Source: Oxalobacteraceae bacterium | GTDB taxonomy: Bacteria > Pseudomonadota > Gammaproteobacteria > Burkholderiales > Burkholderiaceae_D | Reading direction: 5' to 3' | Assembly: GCA_947446335.1 (NCBI GenBank) | Contig: CANFGA010000271.1 | Coordinates: 1-5,156, forward strand | Length of the DNA: 5,156 nucleotides | Translations under genes and position numbers: made by a program | In this document: positions 1 through 5,156 of the stretch, piece after piece | Position numbering within the stretch: position 1 is the stretch's first letter | Layout: every line of letters starts with the position of its first letter | Notes under the pieces: generated by a model | Database searches by the model: none | The model's input: only the letters and a program-made list of their open reading frames with translations | What the model was told of the DNA's origin: nothing

Positions 1-479
1 CCGAACACCGCGTCGTTGCCATTTTCCAGCAGCGATTCGGTGCTGGCCCGGGCCAGGTCGGTGGCGTTCGCAGCGTTGGTGTCGCGGCTGACGATGCGCG
101 CCGTCAGAACGCGCGCGTCAGCGAGATCGCCGCGCGCCAGCGCTTGCGCGATCGGCAGATGATGCTCGCGCAAGCTGCGCAGTGCGATGCAAAAATACAG
201 CATCAGCGCATGCAACAGAAACCCCGGCCAGCCCATCCAGATTTGTACGCTGCAGATCCAGGTGCACAGCGCGACCGGCGGCAGCACCGCCAGCAGCCAT
301 GCGCTTGCACCCTTGGCTTGCTTCCAGCGGCCGCGATTGAGACGGTTTTCGATCGCGCCGGCCAGCTTGCCAAAGCCGACCAGAGGATGCCAGCGCCTTG
401 TCTCGCCCAGCAACAAGTCGAGCAAGACGCTGGCGCCCATCAGCAGCGCGATCGCGGTCATCGACAAGCCGCTCAGCAT
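1..479 (-). CDS. cbiB: Adenosylcobinamide-phosphate synthase CbiB (CobD in aerobic-pathway naming), 3' end cut by window edge
   Basis: This integral membrane protein joins the aminopropanol (or its phosphate) arm to adenosylcobyric acid, giving adenosylcobinamide or its phosphate. Only the first 159 codons are in the window; the family is about 300-330 residues, so roughly half is missing to the left. Visible: a hydrophobic N-terminal segment (8-24) running into LDLLLGETRRWHPLVGFGKLA at 20-40, hydrophobic segments near 59-80 and 84-100, ALRSLREH at 99-106, IVSRDT at 129-134 and STESLLENGNDAVF at 146-159. These match the CbiB pattern with the conserved RDT and ES-x-x-EN-x-x-D motifs. The ATG at 479 overlaps the cobU stop (ATGCTGA); a purine run AAAGAGAG precedes it, only a weak ribosome site. 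ATG at 461 is a less likely alternative. No frame break is seen. Confidence 0.94.
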   Translation of the reverse strand, partial: MLSGLSMTAIALLMGASVLLDLLLGETRRWHPLVGFGKLAGAIENRLNRGRWKQAKGASAWLLAVLPPVALCTWICSVQIWMGWPGFLLHALMLYFCIALRSLREHHLPIAQALARGDLADARVLTARIVSRDTNAANATDLARASTESLLENGNDAVF

Positions 480-1039
480 GGGCTCTCTTTCAATACCAGA
501 GGCAAGCCGGCCACGATCAAGAGCGCGCGATCACAGCGCGCCGCGACCGCCTGGTTCAGGCGGCCGGCTTCATCGGCGAAGCGGCGCGACAGCGCCCCCC
601 ACGGGACGATCCCCATCCCGACTTCGTTCGAGACCAGGATCAGCTCGCCCCCGGCGGCGCCGACTTCGTCCAGTGCGCTCAGAAAAACGCTGCGCTCGGT
701 CTCGAACCGCGCCGGCAGTGCGATGTCGCCTACCTCGGGATGCTCGACGCCCTCGGACAGCATCAGGTTCGTCAGCCACAGCGTCAGGCAGTCGACCAGC
801 ACCACGCGCCCCGGCGTGCACCACTGGCGCAGCGCCGCGCCCAGCATCAACGGCTGTTCGACGGTGATCCAGGTGGCCGGGCGGCGTGCGCGATGGTGCA
901 AGATGCGCTGCGCCATCTCGGCATCGCCAGCACCGGCGGTCGCGATGTAGACGACTTCACCGCCAGCTTCGATGGCGATGCGTTCGGCATGCGCGCTCTT
1001 GCCCGAGCGTGCGCCGCCCAGAATCAGCGTGCGCGTCAT
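473..1039 (-). CDS. cobU: Bifunctional adenosylcobinamide kinase / adenosylcobinamide-phosphate guanylyltransferase
   Basis: CobU (CobP in the Pseudomonas denitrificans naming) phosphorylates adenosylcobinamide and then transfers GMP to it, giving adenosyl-GDP-cobinamide for the cobalamin synthase CobS. The product has 188 residues, the normal length. Visible motifs, in order: P-loop GGARSGKS at 8-15, VVYIATA at 29-35, an acidic D-x-EM at 39-42, and RILHHRARRP at 45-54. That last segment contains the histidine pair where the GMP-accepting histidine of the characterised Salmonella enzyme is found. Next come VLVDCLTLWLTNLML at 80-94, SNEVGMGIVP at 137-146 and RFADEAGRLNQ at 153-163. All key residues appear intact. 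The start ATG overlaps the cbiA stop (ATGA), and the stop lies within the first codons of cbiB (ATGCTGA), so it is probably translated in a coupled series with both. Confidence 0.96.
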   Translation of the reverse strand: MTRTLILGGARSGKSAHAERIAIEAGGEVVYIATAGAGDAEMAQRILHHRARRPATWITVEQPLMLGAALRQWCTPGRVVLVDCLTLWLTNLMLSEGVEHPEVGDIALPARFETERSVFLSALDEVGAAGGELILVSNEVGMGIVPWGALSRRFADEAGRLNQAVAARCDRALLIVAGLPLVLKESPC

Positions 1040-2367
1040 GCCGGTGCTCCCGGCAAAAACAGCGCCGCCACCGCAGCCGGGCACGATGGAAAGTAGGCAT
1101 GAAAATACGACGCCGTCAGCGAACCGACGCGGTAGATCGCTTCCCCTTCCGTGCCCGATGGATGCTTGACCGTGCGCGCGGCTGGCGCGGCATCGGTTTC
1201 CAGTCGGGAATAGTGGAAGGTGTGGCCGCGCAACAAGCCATGCGCGGTCTCCAGCGCCTGCGGTCCGAGGCCGGCCAGTCGTGGCTGCATCTCGATGCGA
1301 CCCGGCAGCAAGCCGGCCATCGGCCAGCATGCGCCAGCCTGGTCTTGCAGCGATGCGGCAAGCGCCATCATGCCGCCGCATTCGGCCACGATCGGCATTC
1401 CCGCCTGATGCGCTGCGCGCACCGACGCTTGCCAGCGTGCCGCTTGCGCCAAGGTGCTGGCGTGCAGTTCCGGATAGCCGCCGGGCAGATAGATCGCGTC
1501 CGCGCCTGCGGGCACGGCTTCATCGGCCAGCGGCGAAAAATACTGCAGCGCCGCGCCCAAGTCCAGCAAGGTGGCGATGTTGGCCGGATACAGGAACGCA
1601 AATGCGGCGTCGCGCGCAATCGCGATGGTTTTGCCCGCCAACAAGGGGACGCTCGGCGCCCCGGATGCTGCTGCCAGCAGGCGCGTGCTGCGCACCTTGT
1701 CCCATGCCTCGCTCAGTACCAACTGGTCGGCCATGGTGTCGAGCAAGCCGTCGATTGCGCCGACTTCGTCCGGCAGCACCAGTCCCAGATGGCGCTCCGG
1801 CAGCGATTGCTCCTGGCGCGCCAGCGTGCCCAGCAAGGCGATGTCGCGCAGCGATGTCGCCACCATCGCCCCATGACCGACGCTGGCGATGCGGTTGGCG
1901 ATGACGCCGGCCAGTTCGACCGGACCATAGTCGCGCAAGCCCATGACCAGCGCCCCTGCCGTTTGCGCCATCGCCGATGCATCGATCACGGCCAGCACAG
2001 GGATACCCAAGGCACGCGCCAGGTCAAACGACGAGGGCGTGCCATCGTACAGCCCCATCACGCCTTCGATCAGGATCACGTCGGCATCCAGCGCTGCGCA
2101 CGCCAGCTGATCCCGGCAAGCGTCGAGACCGACCATCCACAAGTCGAGCGAGCCGACCGGGGCACCGCTGGCGCGCGCCAGTAGCATCGGGTCGATGAAA
2201 TCGGCGCCGCATTTGAAGACCCGCACCCGCTGCCCTTGGCGCGTCAATTTGCGCGCCAGCGCGGCCGTCACCGTGGTCTTGCCTTGGCCTGAGGCGACGG
2301 CTGCGATCAGGACGATCTTGGCGTCGATGAAGCTGCTCGAAGCTGGCAGCGCGCGTGCTGCACTCAC
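1036..2367 (-). CDS. cbiA: Cobyrinate (or hydrogenobyrinate) a,c-diamide synthase, CbiA/CobB family
   Basis: This cytoplasmic enzyme uses glutamine and ATP to amidate the a and c acetate side chains of the corrin ring. With the GTG start at 2367 it has 443 residues, normal for the family. The N-terminal ATP-binding synthetase part shows the P-loop ASGQGKTT at 25-32, KCGADFIDP at 52-60 (family form KxGPDxIDP) and IEGVMGLYDG at 100-109. RDAAFAFLYPAN (252-263) starts the C-terminal glutamine-amidotransferase part. That part has PGGYPE at 295-300, the nucleophile Cys330 in AECGGMMAL, GHTFHYS with His382 and His385, and SYFHAYF near 420-426. The reading frame is open for 88 more codons upstream, but those lie inside cobO in another frame and look like shadow sequence. 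Its stop overlaps the cobU ATG by four bases (ATGA). Sequence alone does not tell the cobalt-containing substrate (CbiA) from the cobalt-free one (CobB). The name cobB is also used for an unrelated sirtuin deacylase. Confidence 0.94.
   Translation of the reverse strand: MSAARALPASSSFIDAKIVLIAAVASGQGKTTVTAALARKLTRQGQRVRVFKCGADFIDPMLLARASGAPVGSLDLWMVGLDACRDQLACAALDADVILIEGVMGLYDGTPSSFDLARALGIPVLAVIDASAMAQTAGALVMGLRDYGPVELAGVIANRIASVGHGAMVATSLRDIALLGTLARQEQSLPERHLGLVLPDEVGAIDGLLDTMADQLVLSEAWDKVRSTRLLAAASGAPSVPLLAGKTIAIARDAAFAFLYPANIATLLDLGAALQYFSPLADEAVPAGADAIYLPGGYPELHASTLAQAARWQASVRAAHQAGMPIVAECGGMMALAASLQDQAGACWPMAGLLPGRIEMQPRLAGLGPQALETAHGLLRGHTFHYSRLETDAAPAARTVKHPSGTEGEAIYRVGSLTASYFHAYFPSCPAAVAALFLPGAPA
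1047..1051 (-). promoter_or_regulatory. Shine-Dalgarno site of cobU, inside the end of cbiA
   Basis: GGGAG on the minus strand lies seven bases before the ATG at 1039, which overlaps the cbiA stop. The frame is open further upstream to 1381, but this site and the protein family length fix the start at 1039. Confidence 0.7.
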
Positions 2368-3005
2368 CACTCGACTCCGGCTTGCGCGGTGATGCCGGCT
2401 GCATACGCATGCTTGACCGGCGTCATCTCGGTCACCGTGTCGGCCAGCGCGATCAGCTCTGGCGGCGCGCCGCGCCCGGTGATGACGACATGCTGCATGG
2501 GCGGGCGAGCCAGCAGGTCGGCGATCACCGCGTGGACATCGAGGTACTGGTATTTCAGGGCGATATTGAGCTCGTCCAGCAGCACCAGGCCGATCTCGGG
2601 ATCCGACAGGAACACTTTCGCCTGTTCCCATGCCAGGCCAGCCTTGACGATATCGCGCTCGCGGTCCTGGGTTTCCCAGGTATAGCCTTCGCCCATCGCA
2701 TGAAAACCGACTTCATCGGGAAAGCGGCGCAGGAATTTCTCTTCGCCGGTCGACATCGCGCCCTTGATGAATTGCACCACGCCTACTTTCATCTCGTGGC
2801 CCATCGCGCGCATCACCATGCCGAAGCCGCTCGAACTCTTGCCCTTGCCGTTGCCGGTATTGACGATGATGATGCCGATTTCCTTTTGCGCGCGCGCGAT
2901 GCTGGCGTCGATCAGCGCTTTCTTGCGCTCCATCCGCAGCCGGTGGCGCTCATTGATGTCTGCTGTGGCTGCGGTGTCGTCCTTGTTCGTTGCGTCCGTG
3001 TTCAT
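2364..3005 (-). CDS. cobO: Cob(I)yrinic acid a,c-diamide adenosyltransferase (CobA/CobO/BtuR family)
   Basis: The enzyme moves the 5'-deoxyadenosyl group of ATP onto the cobalt of reduced corrinoids in the cytoplasm, serving both de novo synthesis and salvage. With the start at 3005 it has 213 residues, close to the usual 190-210. After a polar N-terminus (about 1-30) comes the P-loop TGNGKGKSSS at 50-59, a motif typical of this family. Then follow VVQFIKG (76-82), GEGYTW (105-110), the acidic VLLDELNIAL (141-150), TGRGAPPEL (176-184), ADTVTEM (188-194) and the characteristic C-terminus KHAYAAG...GVEW. The start was chosen for its AGGA site; an ATG at 3038 would add 11 residues. It lies 36 bases after btuB, and its stop overlaps the cbiA start by four bases. 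It belongs to the CobA/CobO type, not the unrelated PduO or EutT adenosyltransferases. Confidence 0.95.
   Translation of the reverse strand: MNTDATNKDDTAATADINERHRLRMERKKALIDASIARAQKEIGIIIVNTGNGKGKSSSGFGMVMRAMGHEMKVGVVQFIKGAMSTGEEKFLRRFPDEVGFHAMGEGYTWETQDRERDIVKAGLAWEQAKVFLSDPEIGLVLLDELNIALKYQYLDVHAVIADLLARPPMQHVVITGRGAPPELIALADTVTEMTPVKHAYAAGITAQAGVEW
2375..2378 (-). promoter_or_regulatory. Shine-Dalgarno site of cbiA, inside the end of cobO
   Basis: GGAG on the minus strand lies in the last codons of cobO. Two GTG codons follow in tandem, at 2370 and 2367. Spacing is four bases to the first and seven to the second, so the second, which overlaps the cobO stop as GTGA, is the better start. 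Confidence 0.6.
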
Positions 3006-3011
3006 GGTTGT

Positions 3012-3015
3012 TCCT
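3012..3015 (-). promoter_or_regulatory. Shine-Dalgarno site of cobO
   Basis: AGGA on the minus strand lies six bases before the ATG at 3005. The in-frame ATG at 3038, which would add 11 residues, has no such site and would begin four bases after the btuB stop. This supports the start at 3005. Confidence 0.65.
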
Positions 3016-3041
3016 GTCGAAGTGAAATGGTTTTGCATGGG

Positions 3042-4910
3042 TTATCTGATGCCGTAGCGCAAGCCGACGAAGACGCTGCTGCCTTCGGTGGCGTAATTTC
3101 TGGCCAGTTCATGGCGCTTGTCGGTGACGTTGTTCCAGCGCAGCAGCAGCGACCAGTCGGGCGCAACCTGGTAGCTGGCGTGCACATTGAGCAAACCATA
3201 GCCGCCCAGCGGCTTGAGGTTGGCGCTGTCGTCGAAACGCTGGCTTGATAATTGCCATTCGACGCCACCGTCGAAGGCGCCAGCGCCATAGGCCAGGCCG
3301 AGCCTGGCGTGCCGCTTCGCGCGCCTGGCCAGTTGCTTGCCGCTGGTTTCATTGCGCGGATCTTGCAAGTCGAGATTGCCCGTGAACTGGAGTGGCCCGA
3401 TCTGGCGCCGCAGCGACCAGGTCCAGCCGGCGAGCTCGGCCTGGTCGATGTTGTAGGAGCAGCCGTAGGGATGGCTGGCTGCGTCGATCGGGCACACCGC
3501 TGCAGTGACCAGCAAGTCGGTCACGCGGTTGCGATAGTAGGTGGCGCTCCACTGTATCTGGCCGTCGTCGAAATGCAGGCCGGCTTCGATGTTGCGGCCC
3601 TCTTCCGGGCGGTTGCTGGCCAGGCCGAAACCGGGGTAATAGAGATCGTTGAAGGTCGGTGCGCGAAAGCTGGTTCCAGCGCTGGCGCTGGCGCGCAGCG
3701 CGCTGGAGAATCGGTAGCCATAGGCGAGGGCGCCGGTGCTGGCGCTGCCAAATTGCGAATTGTCGTCGTTGCGCACGCTGATGCTGGCCAGTTGCGCGCC
3801 GCGTTTCAATTGATAGGACGCCGCCACTGAATTGGTCGTGCGCCCGCGCGTGAGCGCCGCAGCCGAGCTTGACAGCACGTCTTCGCTGCGCCGCTCGAAC
3901 AGCAGTTGCAGCATGTCGGCCCCGATCTTGATATCGTTTTGCCAATTGATATCGGTTTGCCGGGTCTCGATGCGGCTGCTGCTGGCGCTGCTGCTGGCGG
4001 TGCTGGAGTGATCCTCGGCCCTGGCCACTTGAAATTGGCTGTGCCAGCCTGGCAGCAACTGATTTCTTGAAAAGAGGGCCAGGTTGTCCAGCTGCTGCAG
4101 CGAGCGCGCATCGAACGAGGATGGGCCATTGTCGTATTGCGCATCGAGCCGGCTGTGCAGGAAGGTCAAGCCGACGGCGTGGCCGGCGGCCAGTTGCAGC
4201 GTGAATTGGCCGCTGGCGCCTTGCCGCTCGTAGCCATCGCGGTCCGGGTTGTAGGATGAGGCGGGCGCGCTGGGCAGGGTCGCCGAAAAGCCGTCGGAGC
4301 GCTGTTCGCTGGCATTCAACGCATAGCGGAAAGCGCCACTGCTGCCGCCGACACTGGCCTCGATTTCGCGCGCGTTGGCGCTGCCGAGGCCGACAGCCGC
4401 GCCAAAACTCGGCTCGGAACTGCCTTTTTTCGTGAAAATCTGCACCACGCCGCCGATCGCATCGGCGCCATACAGCGTGCTGAGCGGGCCGTAGACGATT
4501 TCGATACGGTCGATGTTTGACAAGGCAATCGCGCTCCAGTTGGCCGCGCCCGTGGTCGACGAGCCGATGCGCACGCCGTCGATCAGCACCACGCTTTGAT
4601 TGGCGTTGGCACCGCGGATGAAGACCGATGCTGCGCTGCCGGCGCCGCCATTGCGCGCGATCTCGATCCCGCGCTGGCGCCCGAGCAGATCGGTCAGCGA
4701 ACTGGCGCGCGCTATTTCTTCGCGTTCGATCACGACGATATCGCTGAGCACGTCACCAGTTGGCTGCGGCGTGCGGGTGGCGGTGACGATGATCGAACCG
4801 ATCGGTTTTTCAGCCAGAGTCTGGGCGAATGCAGCAGAGCTTGCAAGGGCGAACGCGAATGCGAACGCCGGCGACGCAATGGTCGCGTTGGAGGTAAAAA
4901 CAGAGGTCAT
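3042..4910 (-). CDS. btuB: TonB-dependent vitamin B12 outer-membrane receptor BtuB
   Basis: This 622-residue protein is a TonB-dependent receptor, expected to bind cobalamins at the cell surface and pass them to the periplasm using TonB energy. Residues 1-29 look like a signal peptide with an Ala/Phe-rich core and likely cleavage after AFA. A TonB-box-like stretch, IIVTATR, is at 40-46. The plug domain follows (about 55-162), with VFIRGANANQSVVLIDGVRI at 96-115 and VYGPLSTLYGADAIGGVVQI at 139-158. The rest is beta-barrel, with BtuB-like sequence LDLQDPRNETSGKQLARRAKRH at about 513-534 and WNNVTDKRHELARNY near the end. Length matches BtuB (about 600-620). The riboswitch directly upstream and the cobalamin genes downstream support the B12 substrate. 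The ATG at 4910 is the only reasonable start: no ATG, GTG, TTG or CTG lies between it and an in-frame upstream TGA. However, no Shine-Dalgarno is visible. A periplasmic-binding-protein or ABC transporter partner is not in the window. Confidence 0.93.
   Translation of the reverse strand: MTSVFTSNATIASPAFAFAFALASSAAFAQTLAEKPIGSIIVTATRTPQPTGDVLSDIVVIEREEIARASSLTDLLGRQRGIEIARNGGAGSAASVFIRGANANQSVVLIDGVRIGSSTTGAANWSAIALSNIDRIEIVYGPLSTLYGADAIGGVVQIFTKKGSSEPSFGAAVGLGSANAREIEASVGGSSGAFRYALNASEQRSDGFSATLPSAPASSYNPDRDGYERQGASGQFTLQLAAGHAVGLTFLHSRLDAQYDNGPSSFDARSLQQLDNLALFSRNQLLPGWHSQFQVARAEDHSSTASSSASSSRIETRQTDINWQNDIKIGADMLQLLFERRSEDVLSSSAAALTRGRTTNSVAASYQLKRGAQLASISVRNDDNSQFGSASTGALAYGYRFSSALRASASAGTSFRAPTFNDLYYPGFGLASNRPEEGRNIEAGLHFDDGQIQWSATYYRNRVTDLLVTAAVCPIDAASHPYGCSYNIDQAELAGWTWSLRRQIGPLQFTGNLDLQDPRNETSGKQLARRAKRHARLGLAYGAGAFDGGVEWQLSSQRFDDSANLKPLGGYGLLNVHASYQVAPDWSLLLRWNNVTDKRHELARNYATEGSSVFVGLRYGIR
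3976..3999 (-). repeat. Perfect 12-base tandem duplication inside btuB
   Basis: On the plus strand, CTGCTGCTGGCG occurs twice back to back (3976-3987 and 3988-3999), flanked by partial CTG-type units. On the coding strand this makes the Ser/Ala-rich run STASSSASSS at BtuB residues 303-312, in a probable loop between barrel strands. It looks like a replication-slippage product, in frame and likely tolerated. Confidence 0.75.
4849..4866 (-). repeat. Three tandem hexamers in the btuB signal-peptide region
   Basis: On the plus strand, GCGAAC, GCGAAT and GCGAAC follow each other without a gap. They lie within the hydrophobic core of the BtuB signal peptide and produce its alternating Ala-Phe run (residues 15-20). 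Gain or loss of one unit would add or remove two residues without shifting the frame. Confidence 0.7.
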
Positions 4911-4957
4911 GGTGTCAATCGGGTAAGCGACCGGCCGACGTCCCCGTGGGCCAGATC

Positions 4958-4988
4958 AAAAGGAAGGGCTGCAGCATCGCTGCGCGCC
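4958..4988 (-). terminator. Terminator-like hairpin between riboswitch and btuB (possible expression platform)
   Basis: On the minus strand, GCAGC (4983-4979) can pair with GCTGC (4975-4971) around a GAT loop. Beyond a small internal loop, GGC (4988-4986) can pair with GCC (4969-4967). A pyrimidine run CTTCCTTTT follows down to 4958. This resembles a weak intrinsic terminator placed just after the riboswitch aptamer, where a transcriptional expression platform would sit. The stem is short and the U tract is interrupted by cytosines, so it may be chance or part of another fold. A second possible stem, CTGGCC/GGCCGG (4954-4949 with 4936-4931), lies closer to btuB but has no U run after it. Confidence 0.3.
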
Positions 4989-4997
4989 ACTCCACCT

Positions 4998-5156
4998 GCT
5001 CTGGCCGGTATCCGGGCTGGCAAGTGCGACTGCCTCACCTTCCCATGCCTAGGCACAGTGGTTGAAAGAGACAGCTTGTCGCCGGGGCGACACTTGCTTA
5101 CCGTTGCGGGGGCAGCACACGTTGGCCACCAAGGCGGCATCGTGTTTCCCGTTTAA
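4998..5156 (-). promoter_or_regulatory. Cobalamin (AdoCbl) riboswitch, 5' end cut by window edge
   Basis: Read on the minus strand, this leader carries the conserved blocks of the cobalamin riboswitch family in the right order. A GGGAA element sits at about 5151-5146. A P3-type stem pairs ACACG (5145-5141) with CGTGT (5121-5117). The core GCTGCCCCCGCAACGGTAAG follows at 5116-5097. A hairpin TGTCGC/GCGACA occupies 5093-5078, and the ACCACTG...GGGAAGG arm about 5062-5038. The B12 box AGCCCGGATACCGGCC is at 5018-5003. Known riboswitches of this class bind adenosylcobalamin and repress uptake and biosynthesis genes; here the first gene downstream is btuB. The 5' strands of the closing P1/P2 stems and the promoter lie outside the window. 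The 3' boundary is approximate. Ligand preference and mode of control are inferred from the family. Confidence 0.96.

Noticed and set aside
1040..1381. 114-codon upstream extension of cobU
   Set aside because: It lies inside cbiA in another frame. The ATG at 1039 has GGGAG seven bases before it and gives the normal CobU length.
886..2184. Long plus-strand open frame (432 codons) opposite cbiA and cobU
   Set aside because: It is Arg/Gln/His-rich, with no recognisable motif, and lies antisense to genes with intact catalytic motifs. This is typical shadow coding in GC-rich DNA.
2368..2631. 88-codon upstream extension of cbiA
   Set aside because: It lies inside cobO in another frame and is Arg/Ala/Gly-rich without CbiA-like sequence. 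A Shine-Dalgarno and overlap start exist at 2367.
2355..3248. Long plus-strand open frame (297 codons) opposite cobO and the end of btuB
   Set aside because: It is antisense to two well-supported genes, bridges their junction, and its product shows no family motif.
4891..4926. Plus-strand GGAGGT followed by an ATG at 4909
   Set aside because: The frame closes after five codons, and the motif is the complement of the btuB start region; it is taken as coincidence.
4931..4954. GGCC-based inverted repeat in the btuB leader, considered as a terminator or operator
   Set aside because: The loop is 12 bases, there is no U run after it on the minus strand, and it contains no recognisable operator; it is mentioned only as a possible alternative fold.
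4907..5140. A 77-codon minus-strand open frame inside the riboswitch, ending with TGA overlapping the btuB ATG (ATGA)
   Set aside because: Its start lies in the P3 arm and its codons cross the B12 box, so the sequence is explained by RNA structure. There is no ribosome site and the peptide looks like nothing known. The overlap with btuB is noted but may be chance.

Overview
The window reads as one minus-strand operon for cobalamin (vitamin B12) uptake and late-stage corrinoid assembly, preceded by a cobalamin riboswitch. The DNA is GC-rich. The protein style and gene grouping fit a betaproteobacterium, probably Burkholderiales and possibly Oxalobacteraceae; this placement is inference from sequence character only, with no 16S or other marker in the window.

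Layout in transcription order, from the right edge leftwards: (1) a cobalamin riboswitch whose first bases lie beyond the right edge (about 5156 to 4998); (2) a leader of about 85 bases holding a terminator-like hairpin (about 4988 to 4958); (3) btuB, a TonB-dependent outer-membrane cobalamin receptor (4910 to 3042); (4) cobO, the corrinoid adenosyltransferase (3005 to 2364); (5) cbiA/cobB, the cobyrinate a,c-diamide synthase (2367 to 1036); (6) cobU, the bifunctional cobinamide kinase and cobinamide-phosphate guanylyltransferase (1039 to 473); (7) the first 159 codons of cbiB, the adenosylcobinamide-phosphate synthase (479 to the left edge). From cobO onward every gene start overlaps the previous stop (GTGA, ATGA and ATGCTGA), which points to translational coupling. 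There is no gene-free stretch longer than 300 bases; the only non-coding part is the 246-base leader and riboswitch.

How the genes work together: BtuB brings corrinoids across the outer membrane. CbiA amidates the a and c carboxylates of the corrin ring, CobO attaches the upper adenosyl ligand, CbiB attaches the aminopropanol arm, and CobU phosphorylates and GTP-activates the product for final assembly. The steps in between and after (CobQ/CbiP, CobS, CobT, CobC) are not in the window and may lie further left. When adenosylcobalamin is plentiful the riboswitch would be expected to repress the whole unit.

I found no sign of a previously undescribed system. The points most worth a second look are the btuB start (no visible Shine-Dalgarno, an uncharged signal-peptide N-region) and the mode of action of the riboswitch. 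Smaller curiosities are low-complexity repeats in BtuB and its C-terminus, which ends in arginine.
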